Source of the DNA: Rotaria sordida
Taxonomy: Eukaryota; Rotifera; Eurotatoria; Philodinida; Philodinidae
Length of the DNA: 64,000 nt
Assembly: GCA_905250125.1 (NCBI GenBank)
Contig: CAJNOL010000045.1
Coordinates: 248,001 to 312,000, forward strand
Reading direction: 5' to 3'
Shown in pieces: positions 49,144 to 60,979 of this stretch (positions within the stretch are counted from its first letter, which is position 1; the number at the start of each line of letters is the position of its first letter). The translations under genes and the position numbers were made by a program. The notes under the pieces were generated by a model. It was not told where the DNA came from. It saw only the letters and a program-made list of their open reading frames with translations, and did no database searches.

Positions 49144-50539
49144 ACAAATTGCAAGGGGGAAACGACTGACTTAAGTGACTTTTAAATCATAAAAGTCAAA
49201 ATAAAGTCACGAAAGTCAAGAAAGTCAAAAAAGTCATGAAAATCATAATTAATCCTTTTAGGCCGGATGTTTCCATTCTAAAACATTTTGTCCTATAGGG
49301 GTACGGCATTTTTGAAATAACCGGCTGGAAGAGCTAAAGTAACATTAATAAAGAACAAAAAATAACGCATTTTTGTCAAGAGAGAAACGACTGACTTAAG
49401 TCAGTTTAAAGTCATGTTAAGTCAAGTAAGTCACTTTAAGCCAGTTAAGTCAAGAGAGTCATTTTAAGTCAAAAGAAGTCAAGAAAGTCACAAAAAATAT
49501 CTGTAAAGGATCATTAATAAAGAATAAAAAGCTGTGATTTTTTTTCAATCTCAATGACACATACTCCAAATTTTTGTTTACTTTTTTTTCAAAGACATAC
49601 GCATATAAAACAGACGAAATGAACAGACATATATATATTGCAGGCAAAGTTGGCATATCATTTTCAGAACTTCAGAGCTAATAAAAGACACAATAACGCA
49701 AACACGAATGGAATTAAGAATGATGGTAAGAATGAAAGAGAAGATCTGAGTGACAAAGTAGAAGTAATTATAGTGTGTGTAAAGGATTCTTAGCGAAGAT
49801 TAGTTTTTCAGTAAGATTATGATGTTATGCAATTATTCAGTCTGATTTTATCCTCAACTTTACTACACTTATTGAGATCTCTCATTTTCACTCAGATTTC
49901 GGTCCTCGGCATCACCATCATTCGTGATGACGAGAGATAAACGAGATCAAAAAATTAAAGAGTTGTCAAGACCAAAACATAAAAAGTTACTGGAACCAGA
50001 CTGGAACCACGAACAGGAAAATAAAGCTTTTGTTAAATTTTTCTTAATTTTTAGCAAACTAAATCGTAAGTTACATCATTTTCTTAATAAAATTGATCAC
50101 ATGAATAGTTGTTAGTTTATAAATTCCAAGATCCTAATAGTAAAGTTTCAAGATTGTGATGTTTTCTGAGGCATGCTTTAAGTTATGGAAAACCTAATTA
50201 TACGATTGGATAGATATCATCGAATTGTGCTTGAGATAAGAATAATAACATTGGAATAAGTTTCTGAATAAATCCTACCCGTAAATAGTCGAATTTGGAT
50301 TCAACTTCACCTACGTTTTCAACAGATTATGAGAGCGATGAGAGCAGAGATTGAAATTATGATTGTGTTCGCTGTTTATAAAGCTGAAGGGTGTCAATAT
50401 TGAAAGTAACATTCGAATATAGCAAGATATATTGGTTTTAAGATAAATGACTTTCATGAGTTTTAAAGTCATCAAAGTCATTTTTAAGTCAATTAAGTCA
50501 AAAAAGTCAAAAGTCAGTCGTTTCCCCCTTGACAAATTG
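49144..50539. mobile_element. Non-autonomous hAT-type element with 8-bp target duplication
   Basis: The element spans 49152-50531 (1380 bases). Both ends carry the same terminal inverted repeat, perfect over 21 bases and beginning CAAGGGGGAAACGACTGAC. The flanking 8-mers are identical, ACAAATTG at 49144-49151 and 50532-50539, as expected for hAT transposition. Subterminal regions hold many AAGTCA-type repeats, probable transposase sites, at 49180-49250 and 50460-50515. A third, internal copy of the end sequence (CAAGAGAGAAACGACTGAC at 49377) with its own AAGTCA cluster follows, suggesting a compound or nested origin. The internal frames (49459-49656 minus, 49924-50115 plus) are not transposase-like. 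Confidence 0.88.
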
Positions 50540-50900
50540 TCACACGCCAATGTTTTTGAAAGTTAGAGAGCTGTTTGTTTTCATTTTTTATTACTAATAT
50601 TATTATTCAACTTCAATTACATTTTACACTGACTTCAAGCTCATTTTTTGTATTATATACAACATTTAAAAAAATCTTTTCCTTCGTCCTAAATCAAATA
50701 TGTCAAGCAGAAAGTCATGCTTATGATCTACACACTATTGTTTTAATAAATTAAGGAAATATCTTGTATGTTCGTCGATTGATTTTAATAGTCCATGATT
50801 AAATGATGAAGCTATTTGGTGTGGTGCTGATGTAATGGTTGTAACTGATGCCACCGAAAATGATGGTGATAATAAAATATTCAATGGAGCAGTTGTTACT
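50540..50900. other. Spacer between two mobile elements
   Basis: No gene recognised. A minus-strand Ser/Thr-rich frame at 50735-50956 overlaps the following foldback element and is not supported. Confidence 0.35.
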
Positions 50901-51499
50901 GTTATCAAAATTTTAAAAGAAGGCCACCAGGCAAAATGCTTATAACTTTTTAACAAAGATAGCTAGAACTCTGCGATTTTCACTATTCGAAAGAGGAGAC
51001 AGGGAACTCCTTTTCTCCAATATTGTATAAGACGAAATCATTTTAAAATCAGCCATTTCTACAAAACATCGAAAAAATATATAAAAACCGGTCTGTCATT
51101 TAGGCGAAATTTTTGACAAAAAGTGAGAAATTATGCTTAAAAGTTAAAATAATTCCATAGTTTTCGTGCGATTGAATAGACGATTTTATTTGTTTAACAT
51201 TAGGAGGTGGAAAAATAATCATTTGAATTATATCTTGAACTATAGATCTGAAGTCCCTGTATCTAGATCAGATGTTAAAACCAAAATTTCATCGGAATGA
51301 CAGATCGTTTTCACGCATTTTTTGTAATGTTTTGCAGATATGACTGATTTTAAAATGATTTCGTCTTATACAATATTGGAAAGAAAGGCGTTCCCTTGTC
51401 TCCTCTTTCGAATGATGAAAACCGCGAGGCTCTAGCTATCTTCGTTAAAAAGTTATAAGCATCATACCCGATGGCCTCCTTTTAAAATTCCGATAATAG
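50901..51499. mobile_element. Foldback element, well preserved copy
   Basis: Arms of about 215 bases, 50901-51115 and 51285-51499, are strong reverse complements (AAAAAGTTATAAGCAT, CGAAAGAGGAGAC and ATATTGTATAAGACGAAATC occur in both). The loop is about 170 bases and contains GAACTATAGATCTGAAGTCC. The ends are TTATCAAAATTTTAAAAG and the complement of TTATCGGAATTTTAAAAG. There is no coding capacity. The element at 21.1 kb is a diverged relative. Confidence 0.8.
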
Positions 51500-51654
51500 T
51501 CCGAAATCATTTGTAGTCTACAGCTCGCGTCTTGCCTGCTTTACCAGCGACAGTTATTCTGTTTGTTATGTCTAGTCTTTCTGAGAACAAAACTATCCAT
51601 GTGATACCGTTCTGATGCCCGTCGAAAAGCAGTGTTAAAGATGATAGGTGGAGT

Positions 51655-51835
51655 ATGAGGTAAGTATAGATGTATGTGTGGGAGTGGTTGTGGATAGGTG
51701 CGACGCAGGTATGAGTGTGAGGTGAGGCTAGATGTGAGTTTAGGTGTCGATCTTCTCTTCGCACACACCCATAGTCGAAACTACAACCACAGTCACACCA
51801 TCACACCTACACTCACAGCCACACCCTGCAACTTT
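51655..51835. repeat. GT-rich / CA-rich inverted minisatellite
   Basis: A GTGTGRG-type stretch (51675-51752) is followed, after a short centre near 51760, by a CACACC/CACTCACA-type stretch (51765-51828). The two are approximate reverse complements of a degenerate short tandem motif. Open frames on both strands here come from the low complexity. Confidence 0.6.
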
Positions 51836-51849
51836 ATTTTATCCTTTAT

Positions 51850-54812
51850 TTTATAACAATATAAAGAATGAATTTACTTTTAGAGTTTCTTATGGTATGC
51901 ATGTGTTTCATATAATGACCTATTTTATTTCAATCTGAGTTTAAAACAAATAAAAGGGGAATCAATTCCGAATTGAAATATGAGTTTTTAGAATTGATAT
52001 GATATTACATAAATTCTACAGATCTGCAAAACCCGCATCCTATAATAATAGAAGGTATATAAGGTACAATATATCATTTACATTCTAGAGTATATGAACA
52101 AGTTATGAAGATAAGGTTAAGGATGAGAAGATGAGGATGCTTAGATTATGATGAAGATGTTTCGTTGTTTGGTTTATTTAGATGTAAGATGTTTCCTCCA
52201 TGATATTTTAAGAAACGCATCGCTTGTTTTTAGACCTACTAAATCCTTGCTATTCTGAAAAAAGAGATATTTTTTTTTTCAAAATTCAATTTGAAATGAG
52301 AAAGATCATCGAGTCATGTAGTTTAGCGGTTGTCATGCTTGTCTTCAAAGTGTAAGTCATAGTTAAAAGTAAACATAATGATAGTACTTTAACTGAATAT
52401 TAATCAACAAGAGTTTTATCAAATGTTTATCAAATGAAAAGAGTTAGAAATCAAAAATATTTTTTTATATTTACCATATTATAAACTAGAGAATAGATCG
52501 TGGTTTTTTGTAATCTAATATCGGTTATCGACACAAACTAACAATATAGATTTAAAATTCTCATCAAGTTTATTGGAGAAAGTGAGGGACAAAAATTTAA
52601 GGCACCTATTCTATTGAAGATTTTTTTTTCAAAATAATTTGTTGAAGCCATATTCAAATAATGATTTCTGTAGCTCTAGGAATGGACTAAAAAGCTGTAA
52701 TGTGAATGTTGTCATAAGTATTGTTTTATGATTTTTTTCATACTAACAGTATCACTTTAGTAGACGAAGAGAACATGCACATCCAGACTCAAATGCAGGT
52801 CCCATATGAGGGCCCTAGGATTGAGGAGGGAGAGTGTGAGGAGGATCCCGAGACAGTCAAGATTGTGGGATGGAAAATTCTTTTTGCATCAGATTTTATA
52901 TTAATCTTTCTTTGGTAAACTAAAATGTAGCAATTTTTCGCAAAGCGAAAATTTGTTGCAACATTCTTAAAAAATTCGACTTTCTCTGGCAAATTTTTAC
53001 GAAGAGAACCCGTATCCAATGTAAAAAACATTCTCAATACTTTTGTTGTCGAAGGCGACCACACTGGCGACGATTATTCTAAATTAGGCTATTTCAAAGG
53101 AAAAATTGACTAAAGTAGGAAGTTTTTCTAACCAACCTGCGGCTACACAATTGTTATTTTTTGCGAAACGAATCTTTTTTTTCGGACTCATGAAAAACTC
53201 TTCTTTTCCTTATGTTTTTCGAAAAGAAAAAGTGTTGCAATAGATCTTAGCAATCTCGTCGCCAAAGACAGTCATGCTAGTGGATAACTTTTCAAAAATG
53301 ACGCTCTTCAGAAAGAAGACAGCAGTAAAATTGCCATAAAACTAGACAAATCACATATTTTTAGGTCGAGTACGCTCACGTGGTTACTTTTTCGTGAACC
53401 GAAAAATTTTAACATCTCTTCAGAATTTTCTAGCAAAAATCATCATTTGAGCGTGGATGTCGAGTAAAAAAATAGCTGATGTCTTCAACTTGCCATGTAA
53501 TTCTATGTTATTCATCGACGTTTCAATGACAGTTTCCAATTATTCGTGAAGGATCATTCCCCCGACTCTCTATCTCCACTCGGGACACTCCTGGGAGATA
53601 TATGCAAAAATATCTCAATGGAATACTTTAAAAATTCTAAAAAATTTATCGACTTTGCTGACTACCAATGAATGATTTTCAATTAATGGGAAGGTGTACA
53701 TTTCCTATACTGCTTCCATTTTCGCGAAACCTGCTCAAATGAACAAGTCAATACAATACATTTGAACTCATGATAAGATATACTATCAACTACATTCAAT
53801 ATCTACCACATTATATTCTGAAAGTGCCATATATTGATTTTTTTTGTATTGGTTTCCCTAAAACAAGAGCTTCGATCATATTCATTTTTCATAGCTGCTA
53901 TGAATGAGACTGATGTGTGTATTAAATCATGTATAACTTTTATTTGTATCTATTAGAAAGCGCTTAAATGCATTCGTATTAGCTATAAATTTCGGTGTTT
54001 TATTTTTTTTGATTTTGTATGTATGAAGAAAGCTTCGTTTGTATACAATTGATGGTTTACTATCGTAAAATTTTCTTTGCATCAACAATTCTTTATCAGC
54101 ATGCAACAAAACTGATCTGTATGTAATACTGTGAAACATAAATTACATCTAGTTTTGTCATTAATTCTCCAGTACCACGTTGATATACTTATTCTTTCTG
54201 TTGAGATCGTAGATGATTAGATATTTTTAAGTAATGATAACATTTACTTTTGGTCTTCTAATCGACCTTTTTCAATTTATGCTTGAAATTAAGATTACTA
54301 TAAGTATATTATTTTCTCATTGTACGTTCTCTGTATAAGGGAATAGTAAAGTTATAAAATGAGAATTATTAAGTAAATGAAGATTTCTAGTCTGTATTAT
54401 TGTTGACATTTATTGCCCAAAAATAAGAATATATGTCGCTGTCTATCTGAACAAAAGAAAAACATAATAACATGAATGAAACTACAGAAATACATTTTAG
54501 AAAAACTTAGTAAAATAGATACCGATATAAATATATAGTATTTCAGATTGCAATAGGAAACAATTTAATTTCATCAAGATGAATTTAAACATATTCTGAT
54601 AAAATGATTGATGGAAGAAAATTGTGAAAAAAAGCGAAACTGAGTGCAATTCATCTATCGAGGTAGAAAATATTCTTATATAATTAATCGCGTGCTTGAA
54701 TAAGTATTGAAATCAAGAAAAAACAGAAACTACTACAAAAAAAACCATATTCAACATAACTTGAAACGTAACTTGCAATAATTTTGTTTTCAGTTATCAT
54801 TAATCAAATAAA
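51850..54812. other. 3-kb interval with no supported gene
   Basis: A tRNA-like A-box segment lies at 52319-52331. A less AT-rich region at 52750-53700 contains several short palindromes of the type TTTTTCGCAAAGCGAAAA (52934-52951) and related TTTGCGAAACG and TTTTCGAAAAG blocks, perhaps parts of an old repeat. An open frame at 52721-52918 covers an unusually GC-rich acidic stretch (EGPRIEEGECEEDPETV), but no splice partners were found. Confidence 0.4.
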
Positions 54813-55555
54813 GTATATACCAGAGATGTCCACAGGGCAGGACAACGCCTTGGTGCCCTGGTAATTTCACATGCTACTGTTTTTTCTAAAAAAAATATGT
54901 TTTTATTCGCTTCGAACTTCTGGTAGATGCATATTTCAATGAAAATACTTGTAATAAAAAAGAACAACAATGAAGTCATAAGAACAGAATTTCATACAGC
55001 AGAATAGGTTTTAAATCAACGAAGAACAAATCTGAAGCCAGAGGTAGTTAACAAATTTCTGTTTGTCAGATCAATCGAAAATAATCAGAAAAAAATGAAC
55101 TATCACTTTTCTTTGCTAATTTTTGTTATTTAATTGTGGTTTATTCCTCTATATTGTTAAACGTGTTTTTATTTTCGTTTATTACTTGGACAAAAATATC
55201 AGTAGAAGGATTTATATTTCCCACTCTTTTTTTTCGAACTTTAATCATCATTTTCTTCGTGTATATGATCACTACAGGCTCTGCTCTGTACTATAGGAAG
55301 TAAATCAATAGACCTGCTCTGACATGAATGCAAGTAGTAGGTTTTCATTGGATCCTAATAATACGAAGATACTGAATTAAAATATTCACTATGCCCTGCG
55401 CCCTGCCCTGCCCTGCCCTGCCCTGTCCTGCAGGGCAGGGCAGGGCACAAATTTTTTTGACATACTTTCTTTTTTCAGGGCAGGGCAGAACAGGGCAGGG
55501 CGTCAGGGCAGGGCAGGGCCGGGAAAAGCGCCCTGTGGACATCTCTGGTATATAC
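54813..55555. mobile_element. Second non-autonomous hAT-type element with 8-bp target duplication
   Basis: The element spans 54821-55547 (727 bases). Its ends are CAGAGATGTCCACAGGGC and the exact complement. The flanking 8-mers are both GTATATAC (54813-54820 and 55548-55555). The right half carries a striking CCCTG/CAGGG tandem array (about 55393-55520) containing inverted copies, a probable subterminal transposase-binding cluster. The left end has only two CCTGG/CAGGG-like units, so the element is asymmetric. No transposase frame is present. Confidence 0.9.
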
Positions 55556-55790
55556 TTACCGTTTTGAACAAGTCGAAAAAAACAAATATAATAATAATTA
55601 AAATAAAAAGTTAAGATTCAGATCTTTAATAAAGATCATAAGAGATATTTTCACTTTATTTAATATTTTTCAAATACAACCATATCATAGTCTACTAGGA
55701 ATTTTTGTTCATAAACAAAGAAGGTTTATCAAAACGTGCTAATAATATTAAATAGAGTGAACTTTTCACAAAAGAATATCGTAATCTGAT

Positions 55791-58700
55791 CTAATGCTGT
55801 TTAATATCTACAACGGTTGTTCGTTCTTTTCTTGAACGTCGTGATTCACTTGTTTCTTGTACTTTAAAATCTCGTTCTGGAATCATATCTTCTTCATGTT
55901 TAATAACGACTTCACGTCCATGTGTTAATAAATTTTTCATATCATTTAATACTTGATTAATTTGTTTAGTTACTCCTAACGATTGAATATTTAACTGTTG
56001 TTGATTTTCATTTTCTTTTGGTGTTGGTGTTGATGTTGCTCGACGAGTTATTACATTTTCTATTGTTTCATCTTCCTAAAGAATCGAAAAAATTAAGTTT
56101 TTTTTTTAATTATAACAAATCTATAGATTTTACATCCTGTTCATTTAATGGAAAAAAACGAATACTTTCATGCGAATAACTCTTTGATATACGATGCGAT
56201 TCATCATTAATTGTTCCTTTGTCCTCAAAAAAAAAACAAATTCATAGAAATAAAATTACAAAAAATAAATTTTACTTTTTGTGATTTATTATTTTGACGT
56301 TGTAACGTGTTTAAATTAAATTGTAATTGATTGATTGTTTTTTTATCATATCCATCACGAATAACTATTTGTTTAAGTGTATCATTTTCAGTTTGAAATA
56401 CTTCCAAAGAAAAAAAAGAATTATTTATTAATAAATTAAAAAACAATTTTTTTTACATTGTCTTTCATGTTTTAATTGATCACTTTGTATTTGTTTTTCT
56501 TTTACTGTCATTTCAAATAATTGTTTCATTGATTGTAATTCTTGTTCATAACGTTTCATTGCTTCACGTTTTGTTTGTAATTCCTTTCAAAAAATAAAAT
56601 CAAATAATTTCAAGAAATAAAAAAAAAAATAATTTTCTTTTTTACATTTGCTAACATTTGGTTTTCAGCTTTTAATGCTTCATATTTAACTTGTAAATCT
56701 CTTGAATGTTGTTTATTTAAACTACATTCATGTTCTAATTGATTATTTGTATTTGTTATTTGAAGTAATTTTGAACGATAATCTTGTATTTCAATTTTTA
56801 TTTTTTGATTTTCATTTAAAAGCTGTTCATTAAAATCTTTTAATTGTTCTTCATTTGTTTTATGATTAGCTACTTCTGTACTATGTTGTTTTATTATACC
56901 AGTTAACATATTTGTTTGAAGTAATAATGCTTGATATTTATTACTTATATCATTATGAGCAGTTTCATATTGTTTGTTATGATTAATAAGATGACGAATA
57001 CGATCAGATAAATGATTATCTTCTAAAATATATGCATGATCTAAATCTTCATGAATTGAATCAAGTTGTTTTTTGAAATTTTCAAAATGAGAAATTTTTG
57101 ATGAGACAATCGTTGACATTTCATCAAGTGTTAACTAGAAATAAAAGAAAAGAGTTGAAAAAAAAAACGAATCGTTTTGTGATTCTTACATTTGATGAAT
57201 TATTTTCAGGTGAAATTAATGAAAACCATTGTTGTAGTTCAGATCCAAAATGTTCACATTCAGCTAATTTAGGTAATGTTGATGCTAATTTTTGAGATAA
57301 TTCTATACATTCATTTGCTTTAGTTGTTATTGTTTGTTGTAAACGTTGAATTTGAAGCTAGAAAGAAATATGTTCTCTAATAAAATAAAATAATTTGATG
57401 TTTACTTGTAAATTTGATGTTTGTGTAAGAAGATCATGATTTTCTTTCATTTTAATTTGATTATTTTGTTCTATTTGTTTATTACGTGCTTGTAATGTTT
57501 CGAAACTTTGTTGAAAATGTTCAATCTAAATGATAAATGGATATATATATATATATGAAATCGAATGAGAATCCTAATTTCATGAATCCATAGAAAAAGA
57601 CAATATTGAAAAGTTTCGATCAATTAATTCGAACAGAAATCTATATACGAATTCATTTGTTTCGGACCAATCTTTTGAAACAACACATGTACTATAACAT
57701 ATATCGAAAGTTTTTTCTTAACTTCCTTATTTTTTCAGAGAAACTCATTAAATTCGAACGTCCGAAATATTTATAACAGAGTTAGAGGTATGCCCGTAGA
57801 TTGAAACAACATTTTTGTGAGAAACACACTAAATTGATGAAGGAAATAAGTTTTTGAATCAATGAGGAAAGCTCTTTATATTTAATTTCTGCTGATGTTA
57901 ATATACAGATGATCATTCGTTTTATATTTTTGTGCTGGTCCCAGGAGAAGTTCGACAGATTCGGATTTCTGATAGTATTCTGTGTCGCCAAAAATTACAA
58001 AATGAAAAAAAAATCGAGCAACTGACTACATCGAGATGATTATAATGATAATCAGACGTTTTCTATCAATGACTACTGTTTATATATAACTAATACAGAA
58101 ACAAAACCTTGAAATGCATCGTTAATTATCCAGTCGAACGCGAAAGTTAAAAAAACGCATGTAACTGCATATACATGCATTTTATTATAGCTTGCAAGAA
58201 AATTCTAGAATAACTGGAAAATGAAGTCTATATAGTAACCACGCATGAATACATAGTAGTCTTCTCTAGAGATAAGATACGAGCATGGACTGTTTTATAA
58301 GACGAACTTCTTCACCATTCGACTGTCTACTTACATTAGAAGTACAATCAAATCTGAAGGATATTATGATGGTTCAATAACTATTAGATAATCTCACATG
58401 AATAGGCAGGAATATTATATGTGAGTGTTTACAAGGATTAGAGTCATACATGATCTAGCATGAAGTTTTGTGTTTGACTGGAATATGAAATTTTTTTCTT
58501 CATATACTTGAGATCAATGTGTGAAATGTAAAATAAAAATATTTTTCAATTTACTTTTAGATGAAGTGCATGTTGACTTGCTGCTTGTTCAGTTTCATTT
58601 CTAGCCAATCGTTCATTGAGTTCATGAATTAATTCATCTTTTACTCGAAGTTTTTTTTCATAGGCTTCCCTAAAAATGAAATATTGTTTAAAATAGAAAA

Positions 58701-59607
58701 CAAAAAATAAACGAATAATTTACCTTAATGTTAATATTTCAACTTTATAATTATCTAAGGAATGACCAATTTTTAATGATTCTTCACGTTGTTTAGCTAA
58801 ACGTTTTTCATAAGTTTGTCGAAGAGATATTGTACTTAAGAAATAAATCTATTTTTTTTTTGTTTTGCATAGAACATATATATCAAAATAATTACTTTTT
58901 TTCAAATGCTTCAGTTAATTGTGAAACAACGTGTTTATTTTCATTTAAAATATGCTCTTGTTGTTCATTTAACTAAATCAATTTGATGAAATTCATAACG
59001 AAATATTCCAAAAATAAAATAGCAAAGAAAAGAATCTTACATCATTAATTCTTCGTTTAGCATGATTTATTTCACCTTCATAATCACGTAAACATTGTGT
59101 AATTCCAATAGAAAGACGTGTATATGGATCCGATGATGTATTCTCATCATTCGGTGGTAAATAAGATTTTTCTTTAATATAAGAAAAAATAAACAATTTT
59201 AAAAAGTAAATTTTCAAACCTCGTTTTTTTTCTTCTTTTATAATTAATTGTTTAAGTGTTTCAAAAAATAAATTTAATGATGGTGATGATGACATAGTTT
59301 CAAGTTCTATTCTTGATGATTTTCTTTGAACAATACTTCTCATTGTTGATGGTATTGCAAGAATATTTGATGTTTCTGGTAATGCTTGTAATTGTTGACC
59401 AATTAAAAGAAATCTATTCATATAACTTTCACTTAAACTTCGAATTTTTCGTTCATTTTCACGCATTAAATTTGTTATTTTTGATGAATGATCACTTTCA
59501 TTATCAATACTAATCGATGATGTTGATGTCATATCATCATCATCATCATCATTCGAATCCACCAGAGTTTTTATTCGTACTAATTGTTGATCATGTTGTT
59601 TTTTCAT
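55791..59607 (-). CDS. Long coiled-coil protein, unidentified
   Basis: About a dozen exons on the minus strand, from ATG 59607 to TAG 55793-55791, with introns of about 45-60 bases except one of about 1 kb (57526-58557). Residues 1-25 have an acidic run (DDDDDD). The middle is almost continuous heptad-like coiled coil: for example HEDLDHAYILEDNHLSDRIR, EQLKDFNEQLLNENQKIKIE and LEHECSLNKQHSRDLQVKYE in the large exon 57119-56650. Further exons include REAYEKKLRVKDELIHELNE (about 58670) and EAMKRYEQELQSMKQLFEM (about 56560). The C-terminus is polar with basic RRSRKERTT before the stop. No catalytic domain is visible. Centrosomal, ciliary or cytoskeletal scaffold roles are typical for such proteins but unproven here. 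It is divergent from HCCS, 227 bases away. Confidence 0.72.
57526..58557 (-). other. Large intron of the coiled-coil gene
   Basis: A roughly 1-kb gap without coding sequence between exons ending near 58558 and beginning near 57525. It includes a TA tract at 57541-57556. No element ends were recognised. Confidence 0.4.
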
Positions 59608-59834
59608 GGTTTTCTTTTTTATTCAAATAATTGAACAACTTTCAGTAGAATATTATTCGCCATTATCAAAATATGAAACTATAGTAATAAGGAGGCTTTC
59701 TTTTATTTCAAAGGAAAAAACATATGTAACTGGTTCCAATTTATGACCAATCGAAATGGCAACAAGACAAGTTAATAATCAGGACATTCATTCATTCTTA
59801 AAGAAAATTTAGTTACATAATTTATCTCATCAAA
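59608..59834. promoter_or_regulatory. Bidirectional 5' spacer, coiled-coil gene / HCCS
   Basis: The two divergent start codons are 227 bases apart, so promoters for both must lie here or overlap. An AATTTAG acceptor-like site lies about 20 bases before the HCCS ATG. No core-promoter motif was recognised. Confidence 0.45.
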
Positions 59835-60825
59835 ATGGGTGCCCAAACTTCATCTGTTACTTCTAATCAAGGATTGAATGATAATATTAAACCACCAACT
59901 GATACTCAACATTCAACAGCTAAAGGTTCAGTAGATCAATGTCCTCATTTTCAACAACAATCAAGTCAAAAAACAACTTATGTCAGTGAATGTCCTATGT
60001 CAGGTTCAGTGGGTAATAGTGATGTTAATCCATTAAATATGATGCCACCAGCTAATCAAATGCCAGCACCTGATCAGCCATTTCCATTATCAACAACACG
60101 TATTACTTCAAGTATCCCAAAAGTAGCTGAAAAAGAGGAAAATTGGGTAAGACGTTTCTTTTATTTTGTTTGATTTCTAATTAGTTTTGAAAAAAAAATG
60201 AAAATTTCATTTAGGTTTATCCATCTCCACAAATGTTTTGGAATGCAATGTTACGTAAAGGTTGGCGTTGGCAAGATGATGCATTAGCACCAGCTGATAT
60301 GGAAAATATTGTTCGAATGCACAATATTAATAATGAACTTGCTTGGTTAGAAGTATTAAAATGGGAAGCATTACATGCAAATGAATGTATGAATCCTCGT
60401 CTTCAATCATTTGGTGGAAAAGCTAAAGATTATTCACCTCGTGCTCGAATTCGAAATTGGTTAGGTTATAAACTACCATTTGATCGACATGATTGGATTG
60501 TTGATCGATGTGGAAAACGTGTGAGATGTAAGTTCTTTATTTTTTTAGTTTCTAAATTTAAAATGGCAGGTTTTTGTTAATAGATATTATTGATTATTAT
60601 GATTCAGAACACGTTGATCATGATACATTAACTTTTACAATCTTAGATGTTCGACCAGCATTTGATTCATTTGGTGCTGTTTGGGATCGTACGCGTGCTG
60701 CATGGTGGCGATGGACAGTACGAGAAAACTATGATGCAACAGAAGCAAATACACGTAATGAATTAATCAAAACAGCTAAACGTGAACTTGATAATAAAAA
60801 AGAAACATTAAGGCCTTCTCAATAA
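59835..60825 (+). CDS. HCCS: Holocytochrome c-type synthase (cytochrome c haem lyase)
   Basis: A mitochondrial intermembrane-space enzyme that attaches haem to the CXXCH cysteines of cytochrome c. Exons 59835-60146, 60215-60527 and 60587-60825 give 287 residues (human 268). MGAQ at the start may be N-myristoylated. Two Cys-Pro haem-regulatory-type motifs are present (DQCPHF and SECPMSG). The core is [20 protein letters not shown], then [20 protein letters not shown], and [20 protein letters not shown], where the first His is the haem-ligand position. Later come [20 protein letters not shown] and [19 protein letters not shown]. It starts the plus-strand train; the next start is 155 bases beyond the stop. 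Confidence 0.93.
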
Positions 60826-60979
60826 ATAATTCTTCGTTAGTTTGATTTTTCTCACTCAGTTCCATGTGTGTGTGTGTGTTTCAGTTATATAGTTCTATCA
60901 CTGAAGAAATTCATGTTAGAAAAGAGAAAACCTTTTTTTTTTACCATTGTTTTATTATTATTATTTGTAGATTAAATAG

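Noticed and set aside
51507-51938. His/Thr-rich frames on both strands
   Set aside because: Low-complexity GT/CA minisatellite read in several frames.
55345-55542. Pro/Cys/Gly-rich minus-strand frame
   Set aside because: Translation of the CAGGG pentamer array inside a hAT-type element.
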